From Candidatus Colimorpha onthohippi (GTDB taxonomy: Bacteria; Bacteroidota; Bacteroidia; Bacteroidales; P3): a DNA stretch of 16,336 nucleotides. The notes beneath the pieces are model-generated. The model ran no database searches, was not told where the DNA came from, and saw only the letters and a list, made by a program, of their open reading frames with translations. The translations under genes and the position numbers were made by a program. Below, piece after piece: positions 8,312 to 15,279 of this stretch (position 1 is its first letter; each line of letters opens with the position of its first letter). Location: assembly GCA_018064565.1 (NCBI GenBank), contig JAGHVA010000257.1, positions 1-16,336 of the forward strand, in the 5' to 3' direction.

Positions 8312-9469
8312 CTAATCGCACACGTTGTGCTCACCTTTAGAGGTGATTTCGAACAGTTCACTGGCTATTCCGTCTGCCTGTAGCAATGCCTGCCACGTGG
8401 GCTCATAATGGGTAGCTGTCTCTATAATCAAACCACCCTCCACATACTTGCGAATACCCTTGGACAGGCTGCCCGCATATCTGGAATCGATCAGACTTTT
8501 TGAAATGCCTGCGGAGGTTCGAAGTGCTGTCATTAGGTATTCGTTGTGCACATCTCTCGTCGAGAGGGTCTCGCTCTCATAGTAAGCCTCACCGCTCCTG
8601 ACTCCAGCTATGTACTGCTTGATATCCGACACATTCCAACGTCTGCCTACGCCATCAAAACTATGTGCCGAAGTGCCAAATCCCCAATAAGGTGTGCGGT
8701 TCCAATAATTGCTGTTGTGAATACTCCGACGGCCGTTGCGACAATAGTTAGAGATCTCGTATTGCGCAAAACCCGATTGGCTGCACCACCGATGCAGTGC
8801 CTCATATTGCAACAACACAACATCCTCCGATGCTGGGCGCAACATCTTATGCGATATTTGATAATCCAATATCGTGTGAGGCTCCACCGTAAGTGCGTAT
8901 GCCGAGAGATGCTGTATTGCTTCGTTATGCTCACACAAACCCGCCAATATATCCAACTCACCCAACCAATCGTCCAACGTTTGATGCGGCAGACCATATA
9001 TCAAATCCACGCTCACATTGTCGAAGCCTGCCTGCCTTACACACTCCAATGCCCTGACCGACTGGCTTGCTTCATGGCGGCGATTCATTATCCTCAAATT
9101 CGAATCCTTAAACGACTGTAAGCCAATACTTATGCGGTTGATAAACCGTAGTTGCCGCAGCGACTCCATGTAGGCCATGGAGATATCTTCTGGATTACAT
9201 TCAAGTGTAACCTCTTCAACTTGACTCACGTCAAAATTTGATTGGCTGATACACTCCACAATCTGCCGCAACTGCGCTATAGGCAACAGGCTGGGCGTTC
9301 CACCTCCAAAATAGACTGTCTTGACAGTATGTTTTTCCGCTGGCTTTCGCTGTCTTATCTCCTCACACAAAGCATCAACATACGGCTGTGTGTCGCCACT
9401 GGTTACAGCCGAATAGAACGCACAATAGTTGCATTTTCGATGGCAGTATGGAATATGGATGTAAATCAT
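8312..9469 (-). CDS. hemW: HemW-like radical SAM heme chaperone
   Basis: HemW proteins, often labelled oxygen-independent coproporphyrinogen III oxidase, are radical-SAM family members that bind heme and deliver it to respiratory enzymes. The radical-SAM cluster motif is at C9, C13 and C16 (CHRKCNYC). The SAM-binding GGGTPS is at 55-60. HNSNYW at 251-256 matches the HNxxYW motif associated with heme binding in HemW and not in the true oxidase HemN. Length, 385 residues, fits HemW; HemN is longer. It follows meaB by only five bases and is probably translated from the same mRNA. The annotation as HemW rather than HemN is well supported by motif and length; activity is inferred. Confidence 0.93.
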   Translation of the reverse strand: MIYIHIPYCHRKCNYCAFYSAVTSGDTQPYVDALCEEIRQRKPAEKHTVKTVYFGGGTPSLLPIAQLRQIVECISQSNFDVSQVEEVTLECNPEDISMAYMESLRQLRFINRISIGLQSFKDSNLRIMNRRHEASQSVRALECVRQAGFDNVSVDLIYGLPHQTLDDWLGELDILAGLCEHNEAIQHLSAYALTVEPHTILDYQISHKMLRPASEDVVLLQYEALHRWCSQSGFAQYEISNYCRNGRRSIHNSNYWNRTPYWGFGTSAHSFDGVGRRWNVSDIKQYIAGVRSGEAYYESETLSTRDVHNEYLMTALRTSAGISKSLIDSRYAGSLSKGIRKYVEGGLIIETATHYEPTWQALLQADGIASELFEITSKGEHNVCD

Positions 9470-9474
9470 TATGA

Positions 9475-10569
9475 TTATAGACAGGTATCCTGCAGCAGCG
9501 CATCAGCAGCTTGATAGGCACTAACTTTCCCTTCTAAGATTTGCTGTTTGACAGCAGCAAGTTTGCTTTCCATGTCGGGCGCATTGTAAAAACGATCCAA
9601 CAACGACTGCTCTATGGTCTCCTTCAGTATCTTAAAATTTTGAAGTTGCCTTTTCTGGTCAAAATAGCCCGTCGATTTGGCATACGCTACATATTCCGTC
9701 ACATCATTCCAAAGTTCGGCTATCCCAAAATGCGATTCTGCCGAACAGAGCCTAACCTTGACTGGCCACCCTGACTCTGGAAGTGGAAAAAGGTGCAATG
9801 CGTTGCGAAAACGCGATGCAGCCAACTCTGATCGCTCTTTGTCTATATCACATTTGTTGATGGCAATCATATCAGCCATCTCCATGATGCCACGCTTTAT
9901 GCCTTGCAACTCATCCCCCGTATTGGCCAATTGTAACAACAAAAAGAAATCCACCATACCATGTGCAGCCACCTCGCTCTGCCCCACTCCCACTGTCTCA
10001 ACAATCACAACATCAAAACCCGCTGCCTCGCAAAGCAGTATTATCTCACGCGTTTTACGAGCCACACCACCCAGACTTCCAGCCGATGGCGAGGGGCGTA
10101 TAAAAGCATTCTCATCCACCGAGAGTGCCTCCATCCTTGTCTTATCGCCCAATATGCTACCTTTGGTGCGCTCGCTACTCGGGTCAATCGCCAACACAGC
10201 CACCTTATGACCTTTCGAAGTCAAATACGTGCCCAATGCCTCTATCGTGGTACTTTTACCCGCACCTGGCACTCCTGTGATGCCTAACCGGACAGACCTA
10301 CCCGAATACGGCAAACAACGCTCTATAACTTGCTGCGCCTTGACCTGGTGATCATGACGCGAGCTCTCTACCAACGTGATGGCTCTGCTCAGCACCACCC
10401 TATTGCCGTTTATTATACCCTCAACCAACTCGTCCACGGTCGGTTCTTTTTTACGCAAGGCCTGCATCCGCTCCAGATAGGCGTTGTTCACCTGACTCGG
10501 TTGCGCTATTCCAGGCTGGACACCGAGCGCACTTTCGTAATCAAAATTGCTGTATAATTTAGAATCCAT
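9475..10569 (-). CDS. meaB: MeaB/ArgK-family G3E-type GTPase, methylmalonyl-CoA mutase chaperone
   Basis: MeaB loads and protects adenosylcobalamin on methylmalonyl-CoA mutase, the enzyme on the succinate-propionate route used by many Bacteroidales. Walker A is GVPGAGKST at 99-107, switch and metal motifs are AIDPSSERTKGSILGDKTRM at 127-146 and ETVGVGQSE at 191-199, and the base-specificity motif is NKCD at 238-241. The N-terminal helical extension and C-terminal dimerisation helices are present, and 364 residues is normal for the family. The mutase genes are not in this window, so the partner is inferred from the family. It begins with ATG and leads a unit with hemW. Older annotations call this family ArgK (lysine/arginine/ornithine transport kinase), which is not supported for this sequence type. 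Confidence 0.94.
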   Translation of the reverse strand: MDSKLYSNFDYESALGVQPGIAQPSQVNNAYLERMQALRKKEPTVDELVEGIINGNRVVLSRAITLVESSRHDHQVKAQQVIERCLPYSGRSVRLGITGVPGAGKSTTIEALGTYLTSKGHKVAVLAIDPSSERTKGSILGDKTRMEALSVDENAFIRPSPSAGSLGGVARKTREIILLCEAAGFDVVIVETVGVGQSEVAAHGMVDFFLLLQLANTGDELQGIKRGIMEMADMIAINKCDIDKERSELAASRFRNALHLFPLPESGWPVKVRLCSAESHFGIAELWNDVTEYVAYAKSTGYFDQKRQLQNFKILKETIEQSLLDRFYNAPDMESKLAAVKQQILEGKVSAYQAADALLQDTCL

Positions 10570-10615
10570 ACGCCATATATGAAATTACACACTTCTTTTT
10601 TGCTAATAATCAATC

Positions 10616-10631
10616 AACAATTAGAATTGTT
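10616..10631. repeat. Perfect inverted repeat in the meaB leader
   Basis: AACAATTAGAATTGTT consists of two 7-base arms around AG. It lies between the predicted meaB -7 box and the meaB start, in the 5' untranslated region. It could be an operator or a weak hairpin; the AT-rich sequence makes chance a real possibility. Confidence 0.45.
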
Positions 10632-10649
10632 AATGAACTATTTAGATTG

Positions 10650-10657
10650 CAAATATA
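10650..10657 (-). promoter_or_regulatory. Candidate -7 box of the meaB-hemW unit
   Basis: On the minus strand TATATTTG fits TAnnTTTG. No TTTG lies at the usual distance upstream, so only the -7 element is supported. The leader would be about 75 bases and includes the inverted repeat at 10616-10631. Confidence 0.45.
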
Positions 10658-10676
10658 ATATTTTTTATCAAAAAAT

Positions 10677-10707
10677 TTTGTCAAGTACCAAAAAGTTTGT
10701 ACCTTTG
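10677..10707 (+). promoter_or_regulatory. Promoter of the tRNA-Met gene
   Basis: TTTG (10677-10680) and TACCTTTG (10700-10707) are separated by exactly 19 bases, a full match to the Bacteroidota promoter pattern. Transcription would start near 10714, about 36 bases before the tRNA. It is the best-formed promoter in the window. Confidence 0.75.
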
Positions 10708-10749
10708 CAAACTGTTTTTGAGGGGCAACGCTCTTTGAAAGACAATCAT

Positions 10750-10823
10750 GGCGGGGTAGCTCAGCTGGTTAGAGCGTCGGATTCATAACCCGGAGGTCAT
10801 GAGTTCAATTCTCATCCCCGCTA
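10750..10823 (+). tRNA. tRNA-Met (anticodon CAT), probably elongator
   Basis: The cloverleaf can be drawn: acceptor GGCGGGG with CCCCGCT (the first pair is G-T), D arm GCTC/GAGC, anticodon loop TTCATAA, and T arm ATGAG-TTCAATT-CTCAT. The discriminator is A, and CCA is not encoded (CAG follows). Initiator tRNA is unlikely, because the first acceptor pair is not the C-A mismatch and the anticodon stem lacks three consecutive G-C pairs. A CAT anticodon could also be the lysidine-modified tRNA-Ile; the body looks more like elongator Met, but sequence reading alone does not settle this. The last pair of the anticodon stem (A31-C39) is mismatched. Confidence 0.9.
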
Positions 10824-10828
10824 CAGTA

Positions 10829-10869
10829 AAAAACCTCAGGTTCAGTTGGACTTGAGGTTTCTTTTTTTT
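10829..10869. terminator. Intrinsic terminator after the tRNA, probably bidirectional
   Basis: AAACCTCAGGTTC (10831-10843) pairs with GGACTTGAGGTTT (10848-10860), a 13-pair stem with two G-T pairs and the loop AGTT. A run of T follows at 10862-10869. On the opposite strand the same hairpin is followed by six T residues, so it can also end the transcript of the minus-strand gene whose stop is at 10916. Confidence 0.85.
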
Positions 10870-10915
10870 ACCCAACAATCCGCGACACCAAACTTATCGT
10901 ATTGGCGGCATAAGT

Positions 10916-11278
10916 TTACACTTTCACTTTGTACAACGTCACCTCTCGCTGGCTGCGCACCACCCAATAGAGATCCACTCCTTTTAGTTGCGAGACATGG
11001 ACTATAGCTTCTTGCTCGGGAAACATGCGAATCAGCTCAATCCGGTTGTAAAACGCCAAGACAACTGCAGCGATATAATTATCCTTTGTCATCGGATGCC
11101 GCCAGGTGAGACAATAAGCCCCGTCCATCTCTTCCACCTGAGGCTGTTTGTCAGCCCCAGCGATGATAGGCGACAAATAGTCCAACTCCACACCGCAGCA
11201 ACGCGGTGCCTCCATTCCGTAGCCAACCACGATATTGCCACATTTCGGACAACAAAAAATTCTCAAATCATTGTACAT
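10916..11278 (-). CDS. Desulfoferrodoxin-like protein with a degenerate superoxide-reductase site
   Basis: Desulfoferrodoxins hold a rubredoxin-like iron (center I) and a superoxide-reducing iron (center II). This 120-residue protein keeps center I: C10, C13, C27, C28 in the C-x2-C...CC pattern (CPKCGNIV, then CCGVEL). The center II domain is recognisable from RHPMTKDNYIAAVVL at 60-74, but only H61 of the ligands remains. The His in the HPMxxxH position is N67, the earlier His is replaced by Gln (Q45), and the terminal Cys-x2-His is missing. It is therefore unlikely to reduce superoxide by the known mechanism. The frame could extend to 11341, but the promoter box at 11308-11315 lies inside that extension and the family start fits M at 11278. 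It is a single gene, divergent from the flippase. Confidence 0.8.
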   Translation of the reverse strand: MYNDLRIFCCPKCGNIVVGYGMEAPRCCGVELDYLSPIIAGADKQPQVEEMDGAYCLTWRHPMTKDNYIAAVVLAFYNRIELIRMFPEQEAIVHVSQLKGVDLYWVVRSQREVTLYKVKV

Positions 11279-11307
11279 ATTACTCAAGATTATAATAAAT
11301 TCAACTG

Positions 11308-11315
11308 CAAAGATA
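11308..11315 (-). promoter_or_regulatory. -7 box of the desulfoferrodoxin-like gene
   Basis: On the minus strand TATCTTTG matches TAnnTTTG. A TTTG lies 23 bases upstream (11339-11342), slightly farther than usual. The leader would be about 25 bases and the position supports the ATG at 11278. Confidence 0.55.
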
Positions 11316-11378
11316 CATATTTTTTTAGTTGACACCCTCAAAAGTATGAAAACAAAATACGGTTCATATATTTTTACT

Positions 11379-11386
11379 AATTTTGC
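11379..11386 (+). promoter_or_regulatory. Candidate -7 box of the flippase gene
   Basis: TAATTTTG fits TAnnTTTG about 42 bases before the ATG at 11428. No TTG is found at the normal -33 distance, so the support is partial. Confidence 0.45.
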
Positions 11387-11427
11387 ATGCCTAATAATCC
11401 ATACTTCCTAAGGATTAAACAATCGCT

Positions 11428-12678
11428 ATGCGTCCGATTCGCAACATATTAAGGTCTGATTTGTTTCACAATGCTGCTCGCCTACTCTCAGCGAATGTGG
11501 TCGCACAGATTGTCGGACTGCTTATATACCCGATTCTGACACGCATGTTTGCGCCAGAAGATTTCGGTATAGCCAACCTTTTTTTATCTATTGCCAGCAT
11601 AGTCGCACTATTCACCACCGCTGAATATCAATATGCTGTAATGCTGCCTCGGTCCGACCAGCAGGCGGCTTTTTGTCTTCATGGAGGCATCTTCATCACA
11701 ATAATCGTTTGTCTTACCTGCTGTGGCATCTGCTTTTTTGCGCAACCTATCGAGAATCTCTTTCAAGCACCTTCGTTGGCATCTTATCTCTGGATGATGC
11801 CAATCTATGTATTTCTGATTGCCATAGGCAATTTGTTGAATTTTTGGCTCATGCGCCACAAACGGTTCGACTGCGTATCGCAGCTACAAATCAGTCAAAA
11901 CCTTATAAATGCAGGAGGCAAGACTGCCTGTGGTGCTGCACATATTGGCGGCGGGCTGATAGTCAGCCCAGTAGTCTCTATGGCAATTGCTGTAGGCATA
12001 GCCTTATGGCGGATGCCACAGAAACTTTGGAAAAATTTGACCGTTTTGTCGCCTCGTGGCACGCTTGCTGCAATGAGCCGCTACCAGAACTTTCCCCGAT
12101 TCTCACTCCCGAAATCACTGGTTGACAATCTCGCATCCAACATGCCCACGCTGCTACTCGCACCAGCCTTTGGGTCCACCACCATCGGATTTCTCGGCAT
12201 GGCACTAACGCTAACATTTACGCCTATCAGGATTATCTGCTCATCCGTCAACCGCGTATTTTTTCAGCACAATGCGCAAATGGTGCAGCAAAAACAACCG
12301 CTACGGCCATTCGTAGGTCGCACCATCACCACCATAGCCGCCATTATCGTTCCTATTGCCATACTTCTATACCTATTATCACCATCCATCTGCCGATGGC
12401 TTTTGGGCGACAACTGGCAGACATGCGGCATCTATATCCGCATGATGATTCCTTACCTATCACTTGCCGCAATCAGCCTAACACTCAATTACATACCAGA
12501 CCTACTCGGACGGCAACGGGGATTACTCATCTTCGCAGCCATACGTCTGGCACTCCAAGTCAGCGGACTGGTTGTTGGCATCTTATTAGGTTCTGTCTCA
12601 TATGCGATAATCTTATGCTACAACGCATGCGCAATTCTTTATATCATCCAAATCGCATGGTTCTATCGCATAAGTTGA
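11428..12678 (+). CDS. Wzx-type polysaccharide/oligosaccharide flippase
   Basis: This is a 416-residue polytopic membrane protein of the oligosaccharide flippase (MOP superfamily) type, which moves lipid-linked sugars across the inner membrane. The N-terminus is diagnostic: LLSANVVAQIVGLLIYPILT followed by RMFAPEDFGIANLFLS, the usual first two helices and loop. About a dozen hydrophobic segments follow, with RYQNFPRFSLPKSLVDNLAS near 216-235 as the central cytoplasmic loop and LLGDNWQTCGIYIRMMIPYL near 328-347. It starts at ATG 11428 with only a weak upstream AGGA. No glycosyltransferase or polymerase gene is adjacent, unlike most capsule or O-antigen clusters, so its substrate cannot be guessed. 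The family is clear; the substrate is unknown. Confidence 0.88.
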   Translation: MRPIRNILRSDLFHNAARLLSANVVAQIVGLLIYPILTRMFAPEDFGIANLFLSIASIVALFTTAEYQYAVMLPRSDQQAAFCLHGGIFITIIVCLTCCGICFFAQPIENLFQAPSLASYLWMMPIYVFLIAIGNLLNFWLMRHKRFDCVSQLQISQNLINAGGKTACGAAHIGGGLIVSPVVSMAIAVGIALWRMPQKLWKNLTVLSPRGTLAAMSRYQNFPRFSLPKSLVDNLASNMPTLLLAPAFGSTTIGFLGMALTLTFTPIRIICSSVNRVFFQHNAQMVQQKQPLRPFVGRTITTIAAIIVPIAILLYLLSPSICRWLLGDNWQTCGIYIRMMIPYLSLAAISLTLNYIPDLLGRQRGLLIFAAIRLALQVSGLVVGILLGSVSYAIILCYNACAILYIIQIAWFYRIS

Positions 12679-12879
12679 TACGCAAATATGGTGAAACCGA
12701 AGGTGCCGCCCTCGCTCCTACACCTAAGCAGCTGAGACAAGCAGCTTGAAAAACCATCCAGTCGTCAGCCCAAGGCTTTAGACTATGTACCTATGGACTT
12801 TCAGTCCACTATTATCCTTATCTTTTTGCATGTCCGCACTGTTGGCTTGTCGAAAACTACAACATCAATATATTTTTAG
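12679..12879. other. Intergenic stretch with two hairpins between flippase and thiM
   Basis: No gene is supported here. One hairpin at about 12760-12786 has AGTC and AGCC pairing with GGCT and GACT around CAA, with a 3x3 internal mismatch. A second at 12794-12808 is the perfect TGGACT-TTC-AGTCCA. A T-rich run (12831-12836) follows the second hairpin only after about 20 bases, so neither is a classical terminator, although they may end the flippase transcript. A short open reading stretch to 12749 is a continuation of an out-of-frame reading and is not counted as a gene. Confidence 0.4.
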
Positions 12880-12887
12880 TATCTTTG
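12880..12887 (+). promoter_or_regulatory. Promoter -7 box of thiM
   Basis: TATCTTTG matches TAnnTTTG. Transcription would start around 12893-12895, exactly at the first base of the TPP riboswitch, so the RNA would carry almost no extra sequence ahead of the aptamer. A -33 element at normal spacing is not evident. Confidence 0.6.
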
Positions 12888-12894
12888 TAAGACG

Positions 12895-12975
12895 GAATTA
12901 GGGGTGCTGTACTATTAGACGGCTGAGATAAAACCCTCATAACCTGATGTGTATAATAACAACGAAGGGAAATTT
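12895..12975 (+). promoter_or_regulatory. TPP riboswitch (THI element) controlling thiM
   Basis: The conserved thiamine-pyrophosphate aptamer blocks are in order: GGGGTGC (12901-12907), GGCTGAGA (12921-12928), ACCC, then AACCTGAT (12941-12948) and GAAGGGAA (12964-12971). Helix P1 forms from GAATT (12895-12899) and AATTT (12971-12975). The start codon of thiM is the very next base. The purine-rich AGGGA that could serve as Shine-Dalgarno lies inside the aptamer, so ligand binding should hide the ribosome site. There is no separate expression platform or terminator, which points to translational control. Confidence 0.93.
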
Positions 12976-13743
12976 ATGGACACTTTGTCAAGAACAAGTT
13001 CTTATGTGCGCGATGTGCGCAAACAGAATCCGCTGGTGGTGTGTTTGACCAACAGCGTAGCTCAGTCGTTCAATGCAAATGCGTTGCTGGCAGTAGGTGC
13101 ATTGCCAATAATGACATCGGCAGTTGAGGAGATTGATGAATTGGTCGCTGCTGCAGATTCGTTATATATCAATATCGGCACAGCAAATCAGCCACAATCG
13201 ATACTGATGTTCGAGGCTGTACGTTGCGCTGCGAGACATTCGAAGCCGTGGGTGCTGGACCCTGTGGGTGTGGGAGTGTCGTCTTTTCGGGATAATCTTA
13301 CTCGCAAGCTGATCGCGATTGATTGTCCTGCGGTCATACGGTGTAATGTGTCTGAGATATTGCATATTTGCGGGGTGCCAGCCCCGCAACACGGGGTGGA
13401 TGCTGTCTCGTATGGCAGTGGGTATCTCTGGTGCGATGATGTCCAGCGGTATGCGCGAAACCATCGCAGTGCGGTGGCAGTTAGCGGACCCGCTGATTAT
13501 ATTTGTTACGAAAATCGGACAGATTGGGTAAACGGAGGATCGCCACTAATGACTAAAGTAACGGGAATGGGGTGTACTGCTTCTGCTATTGTTGCAGCTT
13601 GCGTTGCGGTGTTTCCCAATCCTTTTGATGCTGCTTATGCTGGCATGTGCATTATGGCAGAAGCTGGCAGCCGAGCTGCCGACAAGGCTCAGGGTCCTGC
13701 ATCCCTTCAGCATCATTTTCTTGACGAGTTAAGCCAGTTGTAG
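12976..13743 (+). CDS. thiM: Hydroxyethylthiazole kinase ThiM
   Basis: ThiM phosphorylates 4-methyl-5-(2-hydroxyethyl)thiazole so that the thiazole half of thiamine can be salvaged. Family motifs are CLTNSVAQSFNANALLAVGA at 23-42, DPVGVGVSSFR at 95-105, IRCNVSEI at 121-128 (usually IRGNxSEI) and the active-site loop TGMGCTAS at 196-203 with C200. At 255 residues it is slightly shorter than most ThiM proteins. The frame extends to 12949, but that part lies within the riboswitch, so M at 12976 is the start. Control by TPP confirms the role. Unlike many bacteria there is no adjacent thiE or thiD. On the + strand the gene is G-rich, whereas the genes on both sides are C-rich. Confidence 0.95.
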   Translation: MDTLSRTSSYVRDVRKQNPLVVCLTNSVAQSFNANALLAVGALPIMTSAVEEIDELVAAADSLYINIGTANQPQSILMFEAVRCAARHSKPWVLDPVGVGVSSFRDNLTRKLIAIDCPAVIRCNVSEILHICGVPAPQHGVDAVSYGSGYLWCDDVQRYARNHRSAVAVSGPADYICYENRTDWVNGGSPLMTKVTGMGCTASAIVAACVAVFPNPFDAAYAGMCIMAEAGSRAADKAQGPASLQHHFLDELSQL

Positions 13744-13769
13744 ATGCGGGAAGACTGGATTTTTTTAGG

Positions 13770-13777
13770 TATTTTTG
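13770..13777 (+). promoter_or_regulatory. Candidate -7 box of pepD
   Basis: TATTTTTG fits TAnnTTTG and would give a leader of about a dozen bases before the ATG at 13796. It lies inside the longer open frame from 13775, favouring the shorter protein. The -33 element is not clear. Confidence 0.4.
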
Positions 13778-13795
13778 CAAAAAAAATATTTTCTC

Positions 13796-15205
13796 ATGTC
13801 ATCTATCGAATCTGTTTATCAAATATTCCATCAGCTGAACAACATCCCAAGAGCATCTCACCATGAAGAGCAGGTTGCCGACTACCTATGTGCATTCGCC
13901 AATCGCTTGGGATTGAGTTATCAGCGAGACAAGCAAAATTGCATCGTTATCCGCAAAGAAGCCACCCCTGGTTATGAGGCTGCCGAACCTATCGTTTTGC
14001 TCAACCACTGCGATATGGTAGCCGTGGGTGATGCGCAATTCAATCCGCTGAAAGACCCGATAAAATCCTATATCAAAGACGGCTGGATGTATGCACACGG
14101 AACCAGTCTTGGCGCAGACAATGGCATTGGACTTAGCATGGCATTGGCGATACTCGAAGCCGACGACATACAACATCCTGCAATAGAAGTACTCACCACC
14201 ACCAACGAAGAAGACGGTATGACTGGAGCGGCTGGACTCTCTCCTGATTTCATCAAAGGACGCAAAGTCATCAACTTGGACAGCGAAGACTACGACACCA
14301 TCACCGTTGGAGCCGCAGGCGCACTCATCCAAAAAGCACAATGGCAATGCTCCTCGATTGTACCACCTACCAATGTCAGCTATTACCAACTGTCTATCTC
14401 CAATGGATTGGGCGGGCACTCTGGTGTTGACATCAACAAAGGGCGCATCAATGCCATCAAGGAATTGTGCAATATTCTGCATCAATCCGATGGGATTGTT
14501 GTGTCAATCAAAGGCGGTGTCGCAAGTGCTTCTATACCTAACTCCTGCACCGCTACCGTTGGGCTGACGTCCATCCAAGCCCATCACTTATCCGAAATCA
14601 TTACCCAAACTCGCTCGCAATGGCGCTGCAACTACACCAGCGAGACAGCCATACAGATTACACTAAACCAAACGCAGACTCCTCCTCATACATTTGATAT
14701 CACCAATTGCATCCATACCTTATGCCATATACCATGTGGTGTTATCCAGATGCACCCCAATATAGCTGGCACGGTCATGACCAGCAACAATATCGGGCTG
14801 ATAGACACTACACCCGATGGACTTGTTTCAGTCAGCTGCCACACCCGTAGTTTTAACGACAATGAGATGAGACAGCAAGCTGCATCCATAGCTCAAACTA
14901 TCCGTTTGTCGGGAGGCACATCAAACATACTGATGGACACTCCTGGATGGCAAGAAAACACCAATACTGAATTTATTCAAACCGTTGTCAACACATTCCA
15001 AAAGGTACTCGGCTTCACTCCCAAACCAGTCGCCATGCACTTTGTATTAGAAGCAGGCTACTATGTTCAGAAATTTCCTGGCATTCAAATCGCATGTATC
15101 GGTCCCCGCATCGTAGAGCCCCATTCTGTAAACGAACGCGTGGAATTAAGCACCATCAACAACATCTGGAACGTGCTAATCGAATTGCTGAAAACATTAC
15201 GATAA
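13796..15205 (+). CDS. pepD: Aminoacyl-histidine dipeptidase (peptidase family M20C)
   Basis: PepD is a cytoplasmic zinc dipeptidase that cleaves Xaa-His and other dipeptides. Predicted metal ligands and catalytic residues of the M20 fold are visible: H71 and D73 (LLNHCDMV), D108 (HGTSLGADNGIG), E138 and E139 (TTNEEDGMTGAAGL), D162 (NLDSED) and a C-terminal His in VEPHSVNERV. The lid/dimerisation domain includes GLGGHSGVDINKGR in the middle of the protein. Length is 469 residues, close to the usual 480 or so. The ATG at 13796 is preferred to the longer frame because the family starts with a short helix like SSIESVYQIFHQLNNIPRAS. It lies 52 bases after thiM and probably has its own promoter. 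Confidence 0.94.
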   Translation: MSSIESVYQIFHQLNNIPRASHHEEQVADYLCAFANRLGLSYQRDKQNCIVIRKEATPGYEAAEPIVLLNHCDMVAVGDAQFNPLKDPIKSYIKDGWMYAHGTSLGADNGIGLSMALAILEADDIQHPAIEVLTTTNEEDGMTGAAGLSPDFIKGRKVINLDSEDYDTITVGAAGALIQKAQWQCSSIVPPTNVSYYQLSISNGLGGHSGVDINKGRINAIKELCNILHQSDGIVVSIKGGVASASIPNSCTATVGLTSIQAHHLSEIITQTRSQWRCNYTSETAIQITLNQTQTPPHTFDITNCIHTLCHIPCGVIQMHPNIAGTVMTSNNIGLIDTTPDGLVSVSCHTRSFNDNEMRQQAASIAQTIRLSGGTSNILMDTPGWQENTNTEFIQTVVNTFQKVLGFTPKPVAMHFVLEAGYYVQKFPGIQIACIGPRIVEPHSVNERVELSTINNIWNVLIELLKTLR

Positions 15206-15212
15206 CAAACAA

Positions 15213-15244
15213 AAATGGGCAATGTTTCAAAACAATGCCCATTT
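15213..15244. terminator. Terminator hairpin between pepD and the convergent secreted-protein gene
   Basis: AAATGGGCA and TG (15213-15224) pair with CA and TGCCCATTT (15232-15244), with one A-A mismatch in the stem. On the minus strand the hairpin is followed by a T run, so it is a standard terminator for the gene ending at 15280. On the plus strand only three T residues follow, so termination of pepD here is plausible but weaker. Confidence 0.75.
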
Positions 15245-15279
15245 GCACTAAAGTCGTTTTTCTTTGTAGTTCGATATTC

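Noticed and set aside
10750..10823. Initiator tRNA-Met
   Set aside because: The first acceptor pair is G-T instead of the C-A mismatch, and the three G-C pairs at the base of the anticodon loop are incomplete.
11279..11341. N-terminal extension of the desulfoferrodoxin-like protein
   Set aside because: The extension contains the TATCTTTG promoter box and does not fit the family start; the ATG at 11278 does.
12679..12749. Open reading stretch after the flippase stop, continuing a plus-strand frame
   Set aside because: Most of that frame overlaps the flippase out of frame and the remaining 23 or so codons match nothing I know; a gene remnant is possible but not supported.
13886..14485. 199-codon open frame on the minus strand inside pepD
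   Set aside because: Antisense to the catalytic half of pepD, where all M20 motifs are in the plus frame; no promoter or family resemblance.
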